DNA from: Streptomyces bambusae
GTDB lineage: Bacteria > Actinomycetota > Actinomycetes > Streptomycetales > Streptomycetaceae
Direction: 5' to 3'
Length of the DNA: 64,000 nucleotides
NCBI RefSeq assembly: GCF_020532645.1
Contig: NZ_JAJAUZ010000026.1
Coordinates: 1-64,000 of the forward strand
Shown here: positions 50,854 to 60,243 of the stretch, piece by piece
Position numbering within the stretch: position 1 is the first letter of the stretch
Layout of the letters: each line of letters starts with the position of its first letter
Notes under the pieces: model-generated
The model's database searches: none
What the model was told of the DNA's origin: nothing
What the model saw: the letters and a program-made list of their open reading frames with translations, nothing else
Position numbers and translations under genes: made by a program

Positions 50854-51963
50854 TCATCCGGCGCTCAGGGCGGTCCACTTCTGGTTGGAGCCGCCGTGGC
50901 AGTCCCACAGCTGGAGCTGCGTGCCGTCGGCGGTGGAGGAGCCCGGGACGTCGAGGCAGCGGCCGGAGGCGGGGTTGCGGTAGCCGCCGTTGTGGGGCTG
51001 CCAGACCTGGTTGGCGCCGCCGTGGCAGGCCCAGAGCTGCACCTTGGTGCCGTTGGCGGTGCCGGCGCCGGCTGCGTCGAGACACTTGCCCATGGAGCGC
51101 AGGGTGCCGTCGGTGTAGGCGGACCAGTACTGGTTGGCACCGCCGCCGCAGCTCCACGTCTGGACGGCGGTCCCGTCGGCGGTGCCGGCACGGTTGACGT
51201 CCAGGCACTTGCCGGCGATGCCGGACTGCACACGTGCGGGGGCGGGGGCGGGATTCCTCAGCCACCCGGCACGGTCCGCGGCCTGGATGCCGCGGTGGAA
51301 GGCGTCGGCCATCTTCCGGTAGCCCGAGTCGTTGGGATGCAGGGCGTCGGCCAGGTCGGCCGTGGCGGTCAGGGCGCTCATGTCGACGTACGCGACGCGT
51401 TTGCCCGCGGCCTGCGCCTCGCTCACGATCCGGGGAACGGCCTGGTTGTACGCGGCCCGGTACTGCTCCTCGGAGCCGCTGGTGGACACCACCAGGGAGG
51501 CCACGAGGACGGTGGCGTCGGGCGCGGCGGCGGTGATCTGGCCGACCAGGGACTTTAGCCGGGCGGTGGCGGTGGACACCTGGTGGGAGCCGTTGAGGTC
51601 GTTGGTGCCGATGTGAAGCGTCACGACGTTGGGCCGGTAACGGGTCAGTGAGGCGTCGGTGAGGGCGGCGACCTGCTCGATGAGGTATCCGGAGTGGCCT
51701 TCGTTGTCGGGGTCGGACATCGAACCGGCCCGCCCTGTGCCCACGAAGTCCAGCGGATGGCCGTCCACCGCGAGCCTGTCCCACAAGGGCCCCCGGTAGC
51801 CGTTGCCGGTACTGCTTCCCACGCCCCAGGTGATCGAGTCGCCCATCGGCATGACCCGTAAGGGCGTGTCGGAGGCGGCGGAGGCAGGGGCCGGCCCTGC
51901 CGCCGTCACCCCGAGCACGGCGGCGGCGAGCGCGATCAGTGGGAGAAGCCGAGACCTTTTCAT
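50854..51963 (-). CDS. secreted SGNH esterase with ricin-type lectin
   Basis: A 369-residue exported hydrolase from ATG 51963 with AAAGGGA upstream. Signal peptide (LLPLIALAAAVLGVTAAGPA). The SGNH/GDSL domain has the catalytic Ser in MPMGDSITWG, the Gly of block II, Asn in HIGTNDLNGS, and Asp/His in ADALHPNDSGY. The C-terminal ~125 residues are a three-fold ricin-B lectin (CBM13) with GKCLDV, NGTKVQLWACHGGANQVW and QLQLWDCHGGSNQKW repeats. It probably de-esterifies plant polysaccharide such as xylan. It is third of three minus-strand CBM13 enzymes. Confidence 0.9.
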   Translation of the reverse strand: MKRSRLLPLIALAAAVLGVTAAGPAPASAASDTPLRVMPMGDSITWGVGSSTGNGYRGPLWDRLAVDGHPLDFVGTGRAGSMSDPDNEGHSGYLIEQVAALTDASLTRYRPNVVTLHIGTNDLNGSHQVSTATARLKSLVGQITAAAPDATVLVASLVVSTSGSEEQYRAAYNQAVPRIVSEAQAAGKRVAYVDMSALTATADLADALHPNDSGYRKMADAFHRGIQAADRAGWLRNPAPAPARVQSGIAGKCLDVNRAGTADGTAVQTWSCGGGANQYWSAYTDGTLRSMGKCLDAAGAGTANGTKVQLWACHGGANQVWQPHNGGYRNPASGRCLDVPGSSTADGTQLQLWDCHGGSNQKWTALSAG

Positions 51964-51989
51964 GGGGTTCCCTTTCCTGGGGTGGGGCG

Positions 51990-53636
51990 TCACGGGAGGG
52001 TGGTCCACTTCTGGTTGCTCTGGCCGTTGCAGGTCCACAGGACGACGGGGGTTCCGTTGGCGGTGCCGGCCCCGTTCGCATGGAGGCACAGACCGGCGTG
52101 GACGTTGCGGACGGACCCGTCGGCCTGTCTGGTCCACTTCTGGTTGTTCTGGCCGTTGCAGGGCCAGATGACGACCGGCGTGCCGTTGGCGGTGCCCTGG
52201 CCGGAGGCGTCCAGGCACTTGTCGCCGTAGACGCGGATCTCGCCTCCGGCCCACGTGCTCCAGAGCTGGTTGGCGGCGGTGTGGCAGTCCCAGATCAGCG
52301 CCTTCGTCCCGGCCTCGGTGGAGGCCCGGTCCACGTCCAGGCAGCGGCCCGATCCGGTACCGCGCAGGCGTGCGGTGGTCGCGGCCTGCGGGCTGCCCCC
52401 GGTCATCCTGAACACGGCGACACCGTGTGCAGGCACGCTCGCCGAGATCGGGCCGGAGGTGCCGGACGTGCCGCCGGTCCACAGGTCGGTGAGCGTGAAC
52501 GGCCCTCCGGTGAGGCCGACTTGCGCGGCCGTGGCGGTGATGGTCGTGGTGCTCCCGCCCCTGTTGAGCAGGCCCACGGCGACCGAGCCGTCGGCCAGGG
52601 GCTTGGCGAACACCTCGGTGCCGCCGTCGTCACGCACCCTGCGTCCGCCGGCGCCCAGCGGATCCTGGTTCACCGCCACCAGGCGGGGGTTGCGCAGGAT
52701 GGCGCTCACGTCGGCGGACATGGTGCGGATGTCGTTGCCGGCCATGAGCGGGGCGCCCAGCAGCGCCCAGAGGGCGAAGTGGCTGCGCGACTCGGTCAGG
52801 GACAGGCCGGGGCGGCCGACGACCAGCATGTCAGGGTCGTTCCAGTGACCCGGACCCGACTGCGCGGCCAGCGGTGCGGTGATGTCCAGGACGTTGCCGA
52901 CACCCATCGGGTAGCTGTTGGTGTTGGTGTTCTGCCAGATGTCGAGCAGGTCCTCGGTCGTCCGCCACAGGTCGGCGACCTGCCCCCAGTCATGGGTGGC
53001 GCCGGTGGGGGCGTGGAAGCTGTTGGGGTTGATGCTGTAGACGATCGGGCGGCCGGTGGCGCGCAGGGCATCGCGCATGATCGTGAACCGTTCGACCTGT
53101 TCACCGAGGGTGCCGCTGCCGGAGCACCAGTCGTATTTGAGGTAGTCCACGCCCCAGGAGGCGAAGGCTGCGGCGTCCTGGGCCTCGTGGCCCTTGCTGC
53201 CGGTGGAGCCGGGGTAGGTGCCCACGCCCTGTGCGCAGGTGCGCTCGCCCGGCGCCTGGTAGATGCCGAACTTCAGGCCCTTGCCGTGGATGTAGTCCCC
53301 GAGCGCCTTCATGCCGCTCGGGAACGTGGTCGGATTGGCCCGGAGGTTGCCCGCCCCGTCGCGTTGCGGGTCGAACCAGCAGTCGTCGACGACGACGTAC
53401 TGGTAGCCCGCGTCCTTCATGCCCGAGGACACCATCGTGTCGGCGGCCTGGCGGACCTGGGCCTCGGTGATCCCGCATCCGAAGCTGTTCCAGCTGTTCC
53501 AGCCCATCGGCGGGGTGAGTGCCGGGCTGCCCGGCGCGGCCTCGGCGGTCGTGGGGGCGGAGGCGGTGACGCAGGCCGTGAGCGTCAGTGCGCCGGCCGC
53601 GAGGAGGCGCAGTAATCGTCGTGGCAGGGATGCCAT
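51990..53636 (-). CDS. secreted GH27 alpha-galactosidase with CBM13
   Basis: A 548-residue exported enzyme. The signal peptide ends near AEA. The GH27 domain begins LTPPMGWNSWNSFGCGITEA, has YVVVDDCWFDPQRDGAGNL and the nucleophile Asp in DYLKYDWCSGSG. The acid/base Asp lies in SGPGHWNDPDMLVVGRPG. A beta domain (~310-410) precedes a C-terminal ricin-type lectin of three QxW repeats (ALIWDCHTAANQLW, VVIWPCNGQNNQKW, VVLWTCNGQSNQKW). It removes alpha-galactose (or beta-L-arabinopyranose) side chains. Placed 26 bases from the SGNH gene, likely cotranscribed. Confidence 0.92.
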   Translation of the reverse strand: MASLPRRLLRLLAAGALTLTACVTASAPTTAEAAPGSPALTPPMGWNSWNSFGCGITEAQVRQAADTMVSSGMKDAGYQYVVVDDCWFDPQRDGAGNLRANPTTFPSGMKALGDYIHGKGLKFGIYQAPGERTCAQGVGTYPGSTGSKGHEAQDAAAFASWGVDYLKYDWCSGSGTLGEQVERFTIMRDALRATGRPIVYSINPNSFHAPTGATHDWGQVADLWRTTEDLLDIWQNTNTNSYPMGVGNVLDITAPLAAQSGPGHWNDPDMLVVGRPGLSLTESRSHFALWALLGAPLMAGNDIRTMSADVSAILRNPRLVAVNQDPLGAGGRRVRDDGGTEVFAKPLADGSVAVGLLNRGGSTTTITATAAQVGLTGGPFTLTDLWTGGTSGTSGPISASVPAHGVAVFRMTGGSPQAATTARLRGTGSGRCLDVDRASTEAGTKALIWDCHTAANQLWSTWAGGEIRVYGDKCLDASGQGTANGTPVVIWPCNGQNNQKWTRQADGSVRNVHAGLCLHANGAGTANGTPVVLWTCNGQSNQKWTTLP

Positions 53637-53722
53637 GAGGATTCCTTTCTGGTCCGCACAGCGGAAGCCGCTGTGCGGACCGGCTGGGCGGAGGTCAGGA
53701 GCGGTTGATCGGATGCGGCGGA

Positions 53723-55150
53723 TCAGCGCTGCAGGGTGAGCACGCCCGGCCGGTACGGCAGTCGCTGGTAGGGGGTCCCCTGCGGTGTGGCGGGGTCGTA
53801 GCCCTGGTAGAGGAACTGCAGGTTGCAGGGGTCGACGGTCATGGTCTGGTCGGCGTTGACGCGGACCAGGTCACCGTGGCTGATGTCATTGGTCCAGGTG
53901 GCACCGCTGTTGGCCTTGCCCGCGAACGGGCTGCTCTCGCTGCCGGCCTGGAGGGTCCACGGGCCGTTCAGGCCGGCCGCGGTGAACGACCGGAAGTAGC
54001 GGTGCTCGTTCACCCCCCGGGCCTCGACGATCATGAGGTACTGGTTCCGGCCCTGGACCTTGTAGACCTCCGGCGCCTCGAAGAGGTTCTTCGCCGTGTC
54101 GCTCATGACCGTCGTGTACGACGAACCGAAGCTGCCCGGGAAGCTGCCGATCGGCACGGTCGACTTGTAGATCTTGCCGTTGTCGTCTCCGAAGAACAGG
54201 TACATGTTCTGGTCGTCGCCGATCAGAGTCGGGTCGATCGGGCCGCCCTCGGGGAGACTGCCGGTGAACAACGGCTGCGGGGCGGACCAGCCTCGGGGAT
54301 CGGTGGGGTTGCTGGACGTGCGGTAGGTGAAGGGCCAGGCGGTGCCCCACCCGTTCGAGGCCAGTACCCAGATGTTCTTGGGCGCGAAGTAGAACAGCTT
54401 GGGCGCCACCGCCAGTCCCTGGCTCATCCCGGTCTGGGTGGCCGTCGCCATGTCCGACCAGTTCGTGAAGGGACGAAACGCCATCGTGCCCCACGACGAA
54501 CCGTCGGACGTGGTCGCGTAGACCAGGTTCTGGCCGTTGTACGGCACGGTGGTGAAGTCCTTCAGCGCGACCCACCCGTTCGCCGGCTGAGCCAGCGGGC
54601 CCGTCGAGGTCCACCGGTACGTCGACGGAAGGGAACAGGTGTTGCCCGGCTCGGACAGGCCGGTCCACTGCTGGTTGCTGCCGCCGTGGCATGCCCAGAG
54701 CTGCACCGCCGTGCCGTTGGCCGTGCCGGCGCCCGCAACGTCCAGACACAGCCCGGACTCCACGGCGACGACCGTGCCGTCGGCGTTGACGCGCCACTGC
54801 TGGTTCGTTCCGCCGTTGCATCTCCAGATCACCGGTCGGGTACCGGCCGTGGTGGAGTGGCCCGGAACATCCAGGCACTTGTCGCCGTACAGGGTCAGCC
54901 GGCTGTCGTCCGTCAGGGTCCACCTCTGGTTGGTCCCGCCGTGGCAGTCCCAGACGTGCAGGTTCGTGCCGTCGCTCTGGCCTGCGCCCGGCACGTCGAG
55001 GCACCGGCCTGAACCGACACCGTGCAAGGCGCCGCTGGTCGCGGCTTGGGCCGGGCCGGCGACGAGCATCGCCGCCAATGAGACCAGGGCCGCGAGCACG
55101 GCGGGGAGCGTCAGGGACCGATATCCGCGGCGGAGTCGGCGTCTGCGCAT
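53723..55150 (-). CDS. secreted GH62 alpha-L-arabinofuranosidase with CBM13
   Basis: A 475-residue exported enzyme. After a signal peptide (PAVLAALVSLAAMLVAGPAQ) the lectin domain comes first, with three QxW repeats (LHVWDCHGGTNQRW, PVIWRCNGGTNQQW, VQLWACHGGSNQQW). The GH62 catalytic domain follows: CSLPSTYRWTSTGPLAQPAN, WVALKDFTTVPYNGQ (catalytic-base Asp), PIDPTLIGDDQNMYLFFGDD, NLFEAPEVYKVQG (general-acid Glu). It strips arabinose from arabinoxylan. With the GH27 and esterase genes it forms a hemicellulose-debranching set. Confidence 0.93.
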   Translation of the reverse strand: MRRRRLRRGYRSLTLPAVLAALVSLAAMLVAGPAQAATSGALHGVGSGRCLDVPGAGQSDGTNLHVWDCHGGTNQRWTLTDDSRLTLYGDKCLDVPGHSTTAGTRPVIWRCNGGTNQQWRVNADGTVVAVESGLCLDVAGAGTANGTAVQLWACHGGSNQQWTGLSEPGNTCSLPSTYRWTSTGPLAQPANGWVALKDFTTVPYNGQNLVYATTSDGSSWGTMAFRPFTNWSDMATATQTGMSQGLAVAPKLFYFAPKNIWVLASNGWGTAWPFTYRTSSNPTDPRGWSAPQPLFTGSLPEGGPIDPTLIGDDQNMYLFFGDDNGKIYKSTVPIGSFPGSFGSSYTTVMSDTAKNLFEAPEVYKVQGRNQYLMIVEARGVNEHRYFRSFTAAGLNGPWTLQAGSESSPFAGKANSGATWTNDISHGDLVRVNADQTMTVDPCNLQFLYQGYDPATPQGTPYQRLPYRPGVLTLQR

Positions 55151-55563
55151 GGTGACCTCTCACATCCTTGAGTAGGCGGTTCGGGCGTCCTGGCCCGGAG
55201 CCCGGTCGCCTGAAGGGGTGCGGTGGCATGTGGTTCGCGGTCTCCGGCGCCGCCGGACGAGGCCCTGCCGCGTGCAGGGCGAGGCACGCCGGGCCGCCTT
55301 GTCGGTGGCGCGGCGCCGGAGGCGGCACCTCTGCGACGAGGGGCCTGATGGTCCGATTTCACGAACAGCGTGCGGCACTTCGAGCAGAAGATAGATTTCG
55401 AGTTGAGGATCCGTCAACGCTTTTCGAAGAGTTGCATCTCCGGCGTTTTACACCCCACCCGGATAACAAAAATTCCGGGCCGTCATGCAAGTTGACCTGA
55501 AGAGGGCGTGCCGTTTACGCGGAGGGCCAACGCCTCCGGCAATGCGATCTGTTCGGATATCGA
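55151..55563. other. upstream region of GH62 gene
   Basis: No gene seen. The part from about 55360 to 55490 is AT-richer than the surroundings and probably holds the minus-strand promoter of the GH62-GH27-SGNH unit. AACGCTTTTCGAAGAGTT at 55416-55433 is a partly symmetric block that could be an operator. Confidence 0.35.
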
Positions 55564-55725
55564 TTATTCGACTGCGAGCCAGGTGTTCTTCTTCGAGTTC
55601 AGATCGGTCGCCGGGTCGCAGGTCCACTGGTGGCTCTTCGCGCCGGGGTCGGTCGAGATCCCGCTGACGTCCACGCACTTGCCGCTGTGCACCGCGACCA
55701 GCCGGGAGTCCCTGCGGTTGCGACC
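55564..55725 (-). pseudogene. ricin-type lectin fragment
   Basis: About 53 codons ending at 55564 encode SRLVAVHSGKCVDVSGISTD and WTCDPATDLNSKKNTWLAVE, which is a ricin-B lectin subdomain. Upstream the frame turns into low-complexity sequence with no catalytic domain or signal peptide. The rest of 55726-56303 shows no supportable gene. Confidence 0.55.
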
Positions 55726-56303
55726 ACCTGCACGATCTGCTCGATGGCTCGCCCGGCGCGACGCGCGGTGGCGGTGCGCGCCCCACGCGCCCCTCGGCCC
55801 CCTCCGTACGGAGGCCGAGCGGGCGCAGGCGTCGCTCGCTGGTGGGCTGCGGTTGCGGCCGGCGTCGCCGCCTGAGGTGGTGTGGATGGTGCAGCACGCC
55901 GTGCGCAGCGCCCTCCGGCGGCGCCACGGTGCGCGGTGGCCGTGCAAGAGCAGCGCTCGTGCAGTCGGGCAGGCCGTTCGCCGTCGCCCCTTGCCATCAG
56001 AGGCCTCACCGGTGCATCGAAGGGCACACGCAGTGCATATGGGCATGACGTAGCGCACCAGGAACGACGTTGAGGAACGCCCAACCGGTTTCGGCAGCAC
56101 CCCCGCGAGCGGGCAATGGGTGCCGAGGCGCAGAGCGGCGTCAGCGGCCGTTCGGCCGTACAGCCCCACCGAGGGTCGGTTCGCGGGGGCCCGGGAAATC
56201 GGAGGGGCAACGGAGTGGTAAGGGCGTGTCGGTCGAGTGACCTCGCCTTCCGGGCGGGCATGTTTCCGGCCTACGCGGTGGCACCTGTGGCTTCGTGTGC
56301 GAC

Positions 56304-57878
56304 ATGACGACGACTCCCCGCCGCCCCCGCCGCTCCCGCCGAGCCCGTCTGCTCGCACTCTGCGTGGCCGCCATGGCCACTCTGCCCCTGGCGAGCGCCT
56401 CCGCCACCGGTGTCTCTGCCGCCCCAGCCGTCACCCGGGCCCCGTCGCCTCCGGCCGGCGACGGGGCGGAGGTGCTTCGCGACCGCACCATCCCGCTCCC
56501 TCTCGACGCCTTCCGGATGCTGTGCACCACGGCCCCGTTCGGCGCCCCGCGCGAATGGACCTTCGACTTCTTCGACAACGTCCGCCTCACCGCCGTCGAG
56601 GACGGCATCGACGACAACGGCGGCACCCGCACCTGGTCCGGCCACGTCAAGGGCAGGCCGGACACCAGCGTCATCGTCTCCCTGCGCGGAGTCTGCTCCA
56701 CCGACCGCATCCCGGCCGGCACCACCCTCGTCGAGGTCGTCGCCGACCTCGGGGAGCGCGTCTACCACCTGGAGACCCTGCCGGGGCGCCCCCTGCGCGC
56801 CCGCATCACCGAGGAGGACCCGGCCAAGCAGCCGCACCACGCTCCCGACGAGCTGGCGGTGGCCCCGGCGGCACGCACCGCTCCCCGCAGCTCCCTCGCC
56901 GGGCGGGCCGCGGCCACCGCGCAGAACCCGGCCGTCATCGACGTCATCGCCGGGTACACCCCCCTCGCCGTCCAGCGGGCAGGCAGCGAGCAGCAGGTCG
57001 TCAACACCATCTACTGGGCCGAGCGCAAGATGAACGAAGCCCTCGCCGACAGCGGCGTCCCGGCCAGCATCGACATCATCGGCACCTACAACACCAACTA
57101 CACCGGCAACAACACCTCCTCACTGATGTGGAGCAAGCTGAGCAACCCGCAGGACCCCGCGCTGGGCACCGCCGCCGCCGATGCACGCCAGCGCTACGGC
57201 GTGGACCTGATCACCGTCGTCAACAGCGTTCCGGGCCAGTCCTCCGGGCAGGGCAGCCTGCCGGTGCGCGGCAACTTCCACGACAGCCTCGCCTTCTCCG
57301 TCGTCGACTACGACTCGCTCACCGGCTGGTACAACCTCGGCCACGAGATCGGCCACAACCTCGGCCTCTTCCACGACCGGCGGACCCTCTCCCAGCAGGT
57401 CCCCGACGGCAGCTGGGTCAACGAGCTCAACACCCCGTACGGGACCGGCTGGATCACCCCCGACGAGCAGCACACCGACCTCATGGCGTACGCCAGCTCC
57501 TGCCGCCGGCCATGCCGCACGGAGAACGTGTACTCCGACCCGTCGCTCAACATCTACGGCCAGCCCCTCGGCGACGAGAGCAACAACAACGCCAAGCTCG
57601 CCCGCCTCACCACTCCCATCGTGGCCGGCTACCGGTCCCTCACCATCCCCCGGACCCGCTACGCCCTCACGCTCGAAAGCACCGACGGCGGCAGCGTCCG
57701 CCCTGCCGTCTACGGCCCCTACAAGCCGGGCACGGTCGTCTCCGTCACCGCCACCCCGGCCCCCGGCCACCGCCTGGCAGCCTGGATCTACGACGGCCGC
57801 CAGTACGCACCAGCCGAACAGGTCAACGTGACCATGGACGCCGCCCACACTCTCAGGGCGGTCTTCATCGAGACCTGA
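56304..57878 (+). CDS. secreted metzincin zinc metalloprotease
   Basis: A 524-residue exported protease; ATG 56304 or 56295 are possible and neither has a strong ribosome site. The Arg-rich N-terminus and LLALCVAAMATLPLASASAT form the signal peptide. Residues ~40-205 look like a pro-region. The catalytic part has the extended zinc motif HEIGHNLGLFHD and a likely Met-turn in TDLMAYASSC, as in reprolysin-like M12B peptidases. The last ~75 residues (YALTLESTDGGSVRPAVYGP, GHRLAAWIYDG) are an InlB-B-repeat-like beta domain. Probably a nutritional protease. Confidence 0.85.
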   Translation: MTTTPRRPRRSRRARLLALCVAAMATLPLASASATGVSAAPAVTRAPSPPAGDGAEVLRDRTIPLPLDAFRMLCTTAPFGAPREWTFDFFDNVRLTAVEDGIDDNGGTRTWSGHVKGRPDTSVIVSLRGVCSTDRIPAGTTLVEVVADLGERVYHLETLPGRPLRARITEEDPAKQPHHAPDELAVAPAARTAPRSSLAGRAAATAQNPAVIDVIAGYTPLAVQRAGSEQQVVNTIYWAERKMNEALADSGVPASIDIIGTYNTNYTGNNTSSLMWSKLSNPQDPALGTAAADARQRYGVDLITVVNSVPGQSSGQGSLPVRGNFHDSLAFSVVDYDSLTGWYNLGHEIGHNLGLFHDRRTLSQQVPDGSWVNELNTPYGTGWITPDEQHTDLMAYASSCRRPCRTENVYSDPSLNIYGQPLGDESNNNAKLARLTTPIVAGYRSLTIPRTRYALTLESTDGGSVRPAVYGPYKPGTVVSVTATPAPGHRLAAWIYDGRQYAPAEQVNVTMDAAHTLRAVFIET

Positions 57879-58079
57879 GGGACGTCATCCCGGGTCATCG
57901 AGCGCGTCTGAAAGATCGTGCAAGTCCGTGATGTGGCAGCCTGGCCCGGGGCTCGGCCTCGGGCCTGTGGGCCAGGCGGAACGGACGAGTCATGGCGGAC
58001 AAGACGGAACCGGTGGCTGCGGTGGCGGCCGGGGACAAGACGGTCGACGAGGTCGTCGAGCGGTTGCTCGATAGAGCCG

Positions 58080-58298
58080 ATGCCTCAGGGGGCAGCGCTG
58101 TTCCACTCGGTGCCCCTGTGGGGCCTGATCGCCCTGGCCGGAGCCACCACCGCGGCCGGCGCAGCGGACACCCTGTCCCGCTGCGCCACCGCACCCGCCG
58201 CCTGGCTGATCATGGCCGTGGTGACGGCGTACTGCCTGGCATCACCCGCCGTCCTCCCCGTCCTCTGGAACGAGGAGAACGAGGAGAACGAGACCTAG
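58080..58298 (+). CDS. small two-helix membrane protein
   Basis: A 72-residue frame with hydrophobic helices at about residues 11-29 and 42-63 and an acidic tail (NEENEENET). An upstream overlapping frame from 57992, MADKTEPVAAVAAGDKTVDE and VVERLLDRADA, would give a soluble N-terminus if joined by a frameshift near 58080, so the true gene may be longer and disrupted. Function unknown. Confidence 0.45.
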   Translation: MPQGAALFHSVPLWGLIALAGATTAAGAADTLSRCATAPAAWLIMAVVTAYCLASPAVLPVLWNEENEENET

Positions 58299-58322
58299 TG
58301 ACAGCCCGGTAGCCGCCCACAC

Positions 58323-58368
58323 GGGCAAAGAGGAGGGCCTCCCCCACAGGGGGCCCTCCTCTTTGCCC
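58323..58368 (+). terminator. strong terminator hairpin
   Basis: GGGCAAAGAGGAGGGCC (58323-58339) pairs perfectly with GGCCCTCCTCTTTGCCC (58352-58368) around 12 nt, 24 bases after the small membrane gene. Confidence 0.75.
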
Positions 58369-58633
58369 ATTCCGCTCCCGCACTGTGCAGGTCGTCATCG
58401 GCGTCTTCACGGCCTCGTCGCCCCCGCCCGTCCCCGCTTCTGCTCGAGCGCCGCCTGCGGTCAAGGGCCGTCCTGATCAGAGGACTGTTTGCGCTAAGCC
58501 CGATCGTTTCTGCAGTGAACCTGACATTCCGGCAGGCGCGGCCCTGCTCGACAGGCAGACGGACCGGGATAGATCTGGAGACAGCCCGCAGGAGTACGCG
58601 GGCTCCCTGTCGATCGAGTGAAAGCAGATCCCT

Positions 58634-59008
58634 GTGCTGAAGAGGTCTCTGGTCGTCGCTGCGGCTGCGGCAATGACGTTTGCGTCGGCCGGCGTCGCGG
58701 CGGCTGACGATGTCGTGCGTGTGGTGGAGAGTGCGGAGGTGACCATCCCGGTCGCCAGCGGCGGGTATCCCGGCCGCGCGGTGGCGAAGGCGGAGTGCCC
58801 GGCCGGGGAGACCCGAACGGGCGGCGGTGCCATGGTGGTCGCGGGCAACTCCTACGCCGACCGTTATGCGGTCGGCGCGAGCATCCCGATCGCGGGTGAA
58901 GGCTGGTGGGCGTTCGCAACGAACTCCGACCCGAACGACCCCGGGAAGCTCAAGGCGTACGCGATCTGTGCGAAAGTCGTCAGGAACCCCACCCTGACCA
59001 CTCCGTGA
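58634..59008 (+). CDS. small secreted protein, unknown
   Basis: A 124-residue exported protein starting at GTG 58634. The signal peptide (LKRSLVVAAAAAMTFASAGV, ending AAA) is followed by a ~95-residue beta-rich domain (SAEVTIPVASGGYPGRAVAK, AECPAGETRTGGGAMVVAG, KLKAYAICAKVV). The two Cys, in AECPAG and AICAKV, probably form a disulfide. This resembles small secreted Streptomyces proteins with the CPAGE-x-xGGG pattern; their role is unknown. Confidence 0.7.
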   Translation: MLKRSLVVAAAAAMTFASAGVAAADDVVRVVESAEVTIPVASGGYPGRAVAKAECPAGETRTGGGAMVVAGNSYADRYAVGASIPIAGEGWWAFATNSDPNDPGKLKAYAICAKVVRNPTLTTP

Positions 59009-59124
59009 CCGGGCCCGCCGGTCACCTTCCGCTCCACGGGCTCGACGAGAACGCAGGCGCGGCCTGAGTGACAAGAGCTCCCTCCACGGATGGACGCTGT
59101 TGGTCGATCGACGAGGGGCTTCGT

Positions 59125-59169
59125 GACGACGGCCTGTGCGACCCCGTGGGGGTTGTGCAGGCCGTCGTC
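59125..59169. terminator. 12-bp hairpin downstream of secreted protein
   Basis: GACGACGGCCTG (59125-59136) pairs perfectly with CAGGCCGTCGTC (59158-59169), with further pairing of CGACCCC and GGGGTTG inside. It probably ends the 58634-59008 transcript. Confidence 0.55.
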
Positions 59170-59191
59170 GTGTGGGTGGGGTGGGGTTTCG

Positions 59192-59270
59192 GTGTCGCTG
59201 CGTGGAGTGGATCTGTTGGAGATCCCGGAGGAGACCGTGCGGGTGGCTCGCGCGGTGTTCCCGTCACATC
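59192..59270 (+). pseudogene. IS1182-type transposase N-terminal scrap
   Basis: About 25 codons, VSLRGVDLLEIPEETVRVAR and AVFPS, match the conserved beginning of IS1182-family transposases. Nothing of the rest remains. The surrounding 59271-59449 has no gene. Confidence 0.55.
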
Positions 59271-59449
59271 GAGGAGGTCCGTACACGCCGACACAGCACG
59301 GCCGGAGTGTCGATGCCGGAGGTGACACCACGGACTCTGCCAGGGCCTGCGAGGCCGCTTGACGCCCGGCCACGGACCGGCGATACCGCCGGGCCCCTGC
59401 CGCCTCATCGATGAGGAAGTCATCGGGCCGGTTTCGCCGCAGCCCGGGA

Positions 59450-59797
59450 TCAGCGGCGTTGCAGGATTCCCACCGCCGCGACCGCGTCCTCCACCGCGGC
59501 GAACACGGGCAGCGCCGGCTGGTTGACCCTCATCAGGTGACGGGTCGCAGCCAGCGGACACGCCGCCGCCATCGGCATTCGCTGCTCGACGCAATGCCGG
59601 AAGATCCTCAGCACCACGGAGACCACCGCATTCGTGCCGGCCGCACGGGCGAGGGCCACCACCAGACCCGACGGGCGCCGCTCGGCGATGAGAGTGTCGA
59701 GGGCGCGTGCCAGCTCGGCGCGCTGCGACGTACCGACCGGAGCGTGCACGCCGACCACCAGGCAGTCGTCGTGATCCCAGCTGAGCATGACCACCAC
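59450..59797 (-). CDS. STAS-like domain protein
   Basis: A 115-residue protein from GTG 59797 (ATG 59788 in frame). The pattern of a first strand (DCLVVGVHAPVGTSQRAELA), a helix with ERRPSGLVVALARAAGTNAV, then VLRIFRHCVEQRMPMAAACP and a last strand-helix PVFAAVEDAVAAVGI fits a STAS/anti-anti-sigma fold. The usual phosphorylatable Ser is replaced by an Ala/Gly/Thr cluster. No partner kinase lies nearby. Family placement is tentative. Confidence 0.5.
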   Translation of the reverse strand: MVVMLSWDHDDCLVVGVHAPVGTSQRAELARALDTLIAERRPSGLVVALARAAGTNAVVSVVLRIFRHCVEQRMPMAAACPLAATRHLMRVNQPALPVFAAVEDAVAAVGILQRR

Positions 59798-60125
59798 ACC
59801 CTTCCACCCACATCAGCCGGCACACTGCCGTGACGCGTACTCGACGGGAACCCTGCGGCCCACGCCGGACACCCACGCCCCCGGTTCCGGCCGCCACGGC
59901 CGGTGCAAAGGGACGAGGAAGAAGAGAGCGGCGTGCCGGTGAGGCCCGGCCATCGTGACGATGGTCCGGCCCCGACTTCGTTCTCAGGGGCGGAGCCCTT
60001 GGGGCTCCTCCACACCCTCACACACACTCCACCCGGGCCGCACACCCACGGGGCAGGCGAGTGAGCACACGGCCCCCGCCAGCCCTGCCGCCCGCCGCCC
60101 GCCGCCCGCCGTGCAGTGTCGGCAT

Positions 60126-60243
60126 GGAAGGTGGGGCTGCGGGCGAACGCACAGCCCCACCTTGGCTGCGCAGCACGGCCAAGGAGGGGAGAAACCGCCC
60201 TGCTGCAACCCCTCGGGAAAGTCCTCAGACCAGATGTCTGCCC
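60126..60243. repeat. structured repeat, copy 2 (candidate ncRNA)
   Basis: Matches 9502-9613. Pairing here is cleaner: GTGGGGCTG with CAGCCCCAC; CTTGGC with GCCAAG; GAGGGG with CCCCTC; CAGAC with GTCTG. Blocks TGCTGCAACCCCTC and GAAAGTCCT are identical to copy 1 while loops differ. The intervals 59798-60125 and 60244-60388 contain no supportable gene. On the minus strand the strongest stem would terminate a transcript. Confidence 0.65.

Noticed and set aside
56170..56220. Possible third copy of the structured repeat, because the minus strand contains GGTGGGGCTG
   Set aside because: Only the first ten bases match; the stems and the conserved TGCTGCAACCCCTC block are absent.
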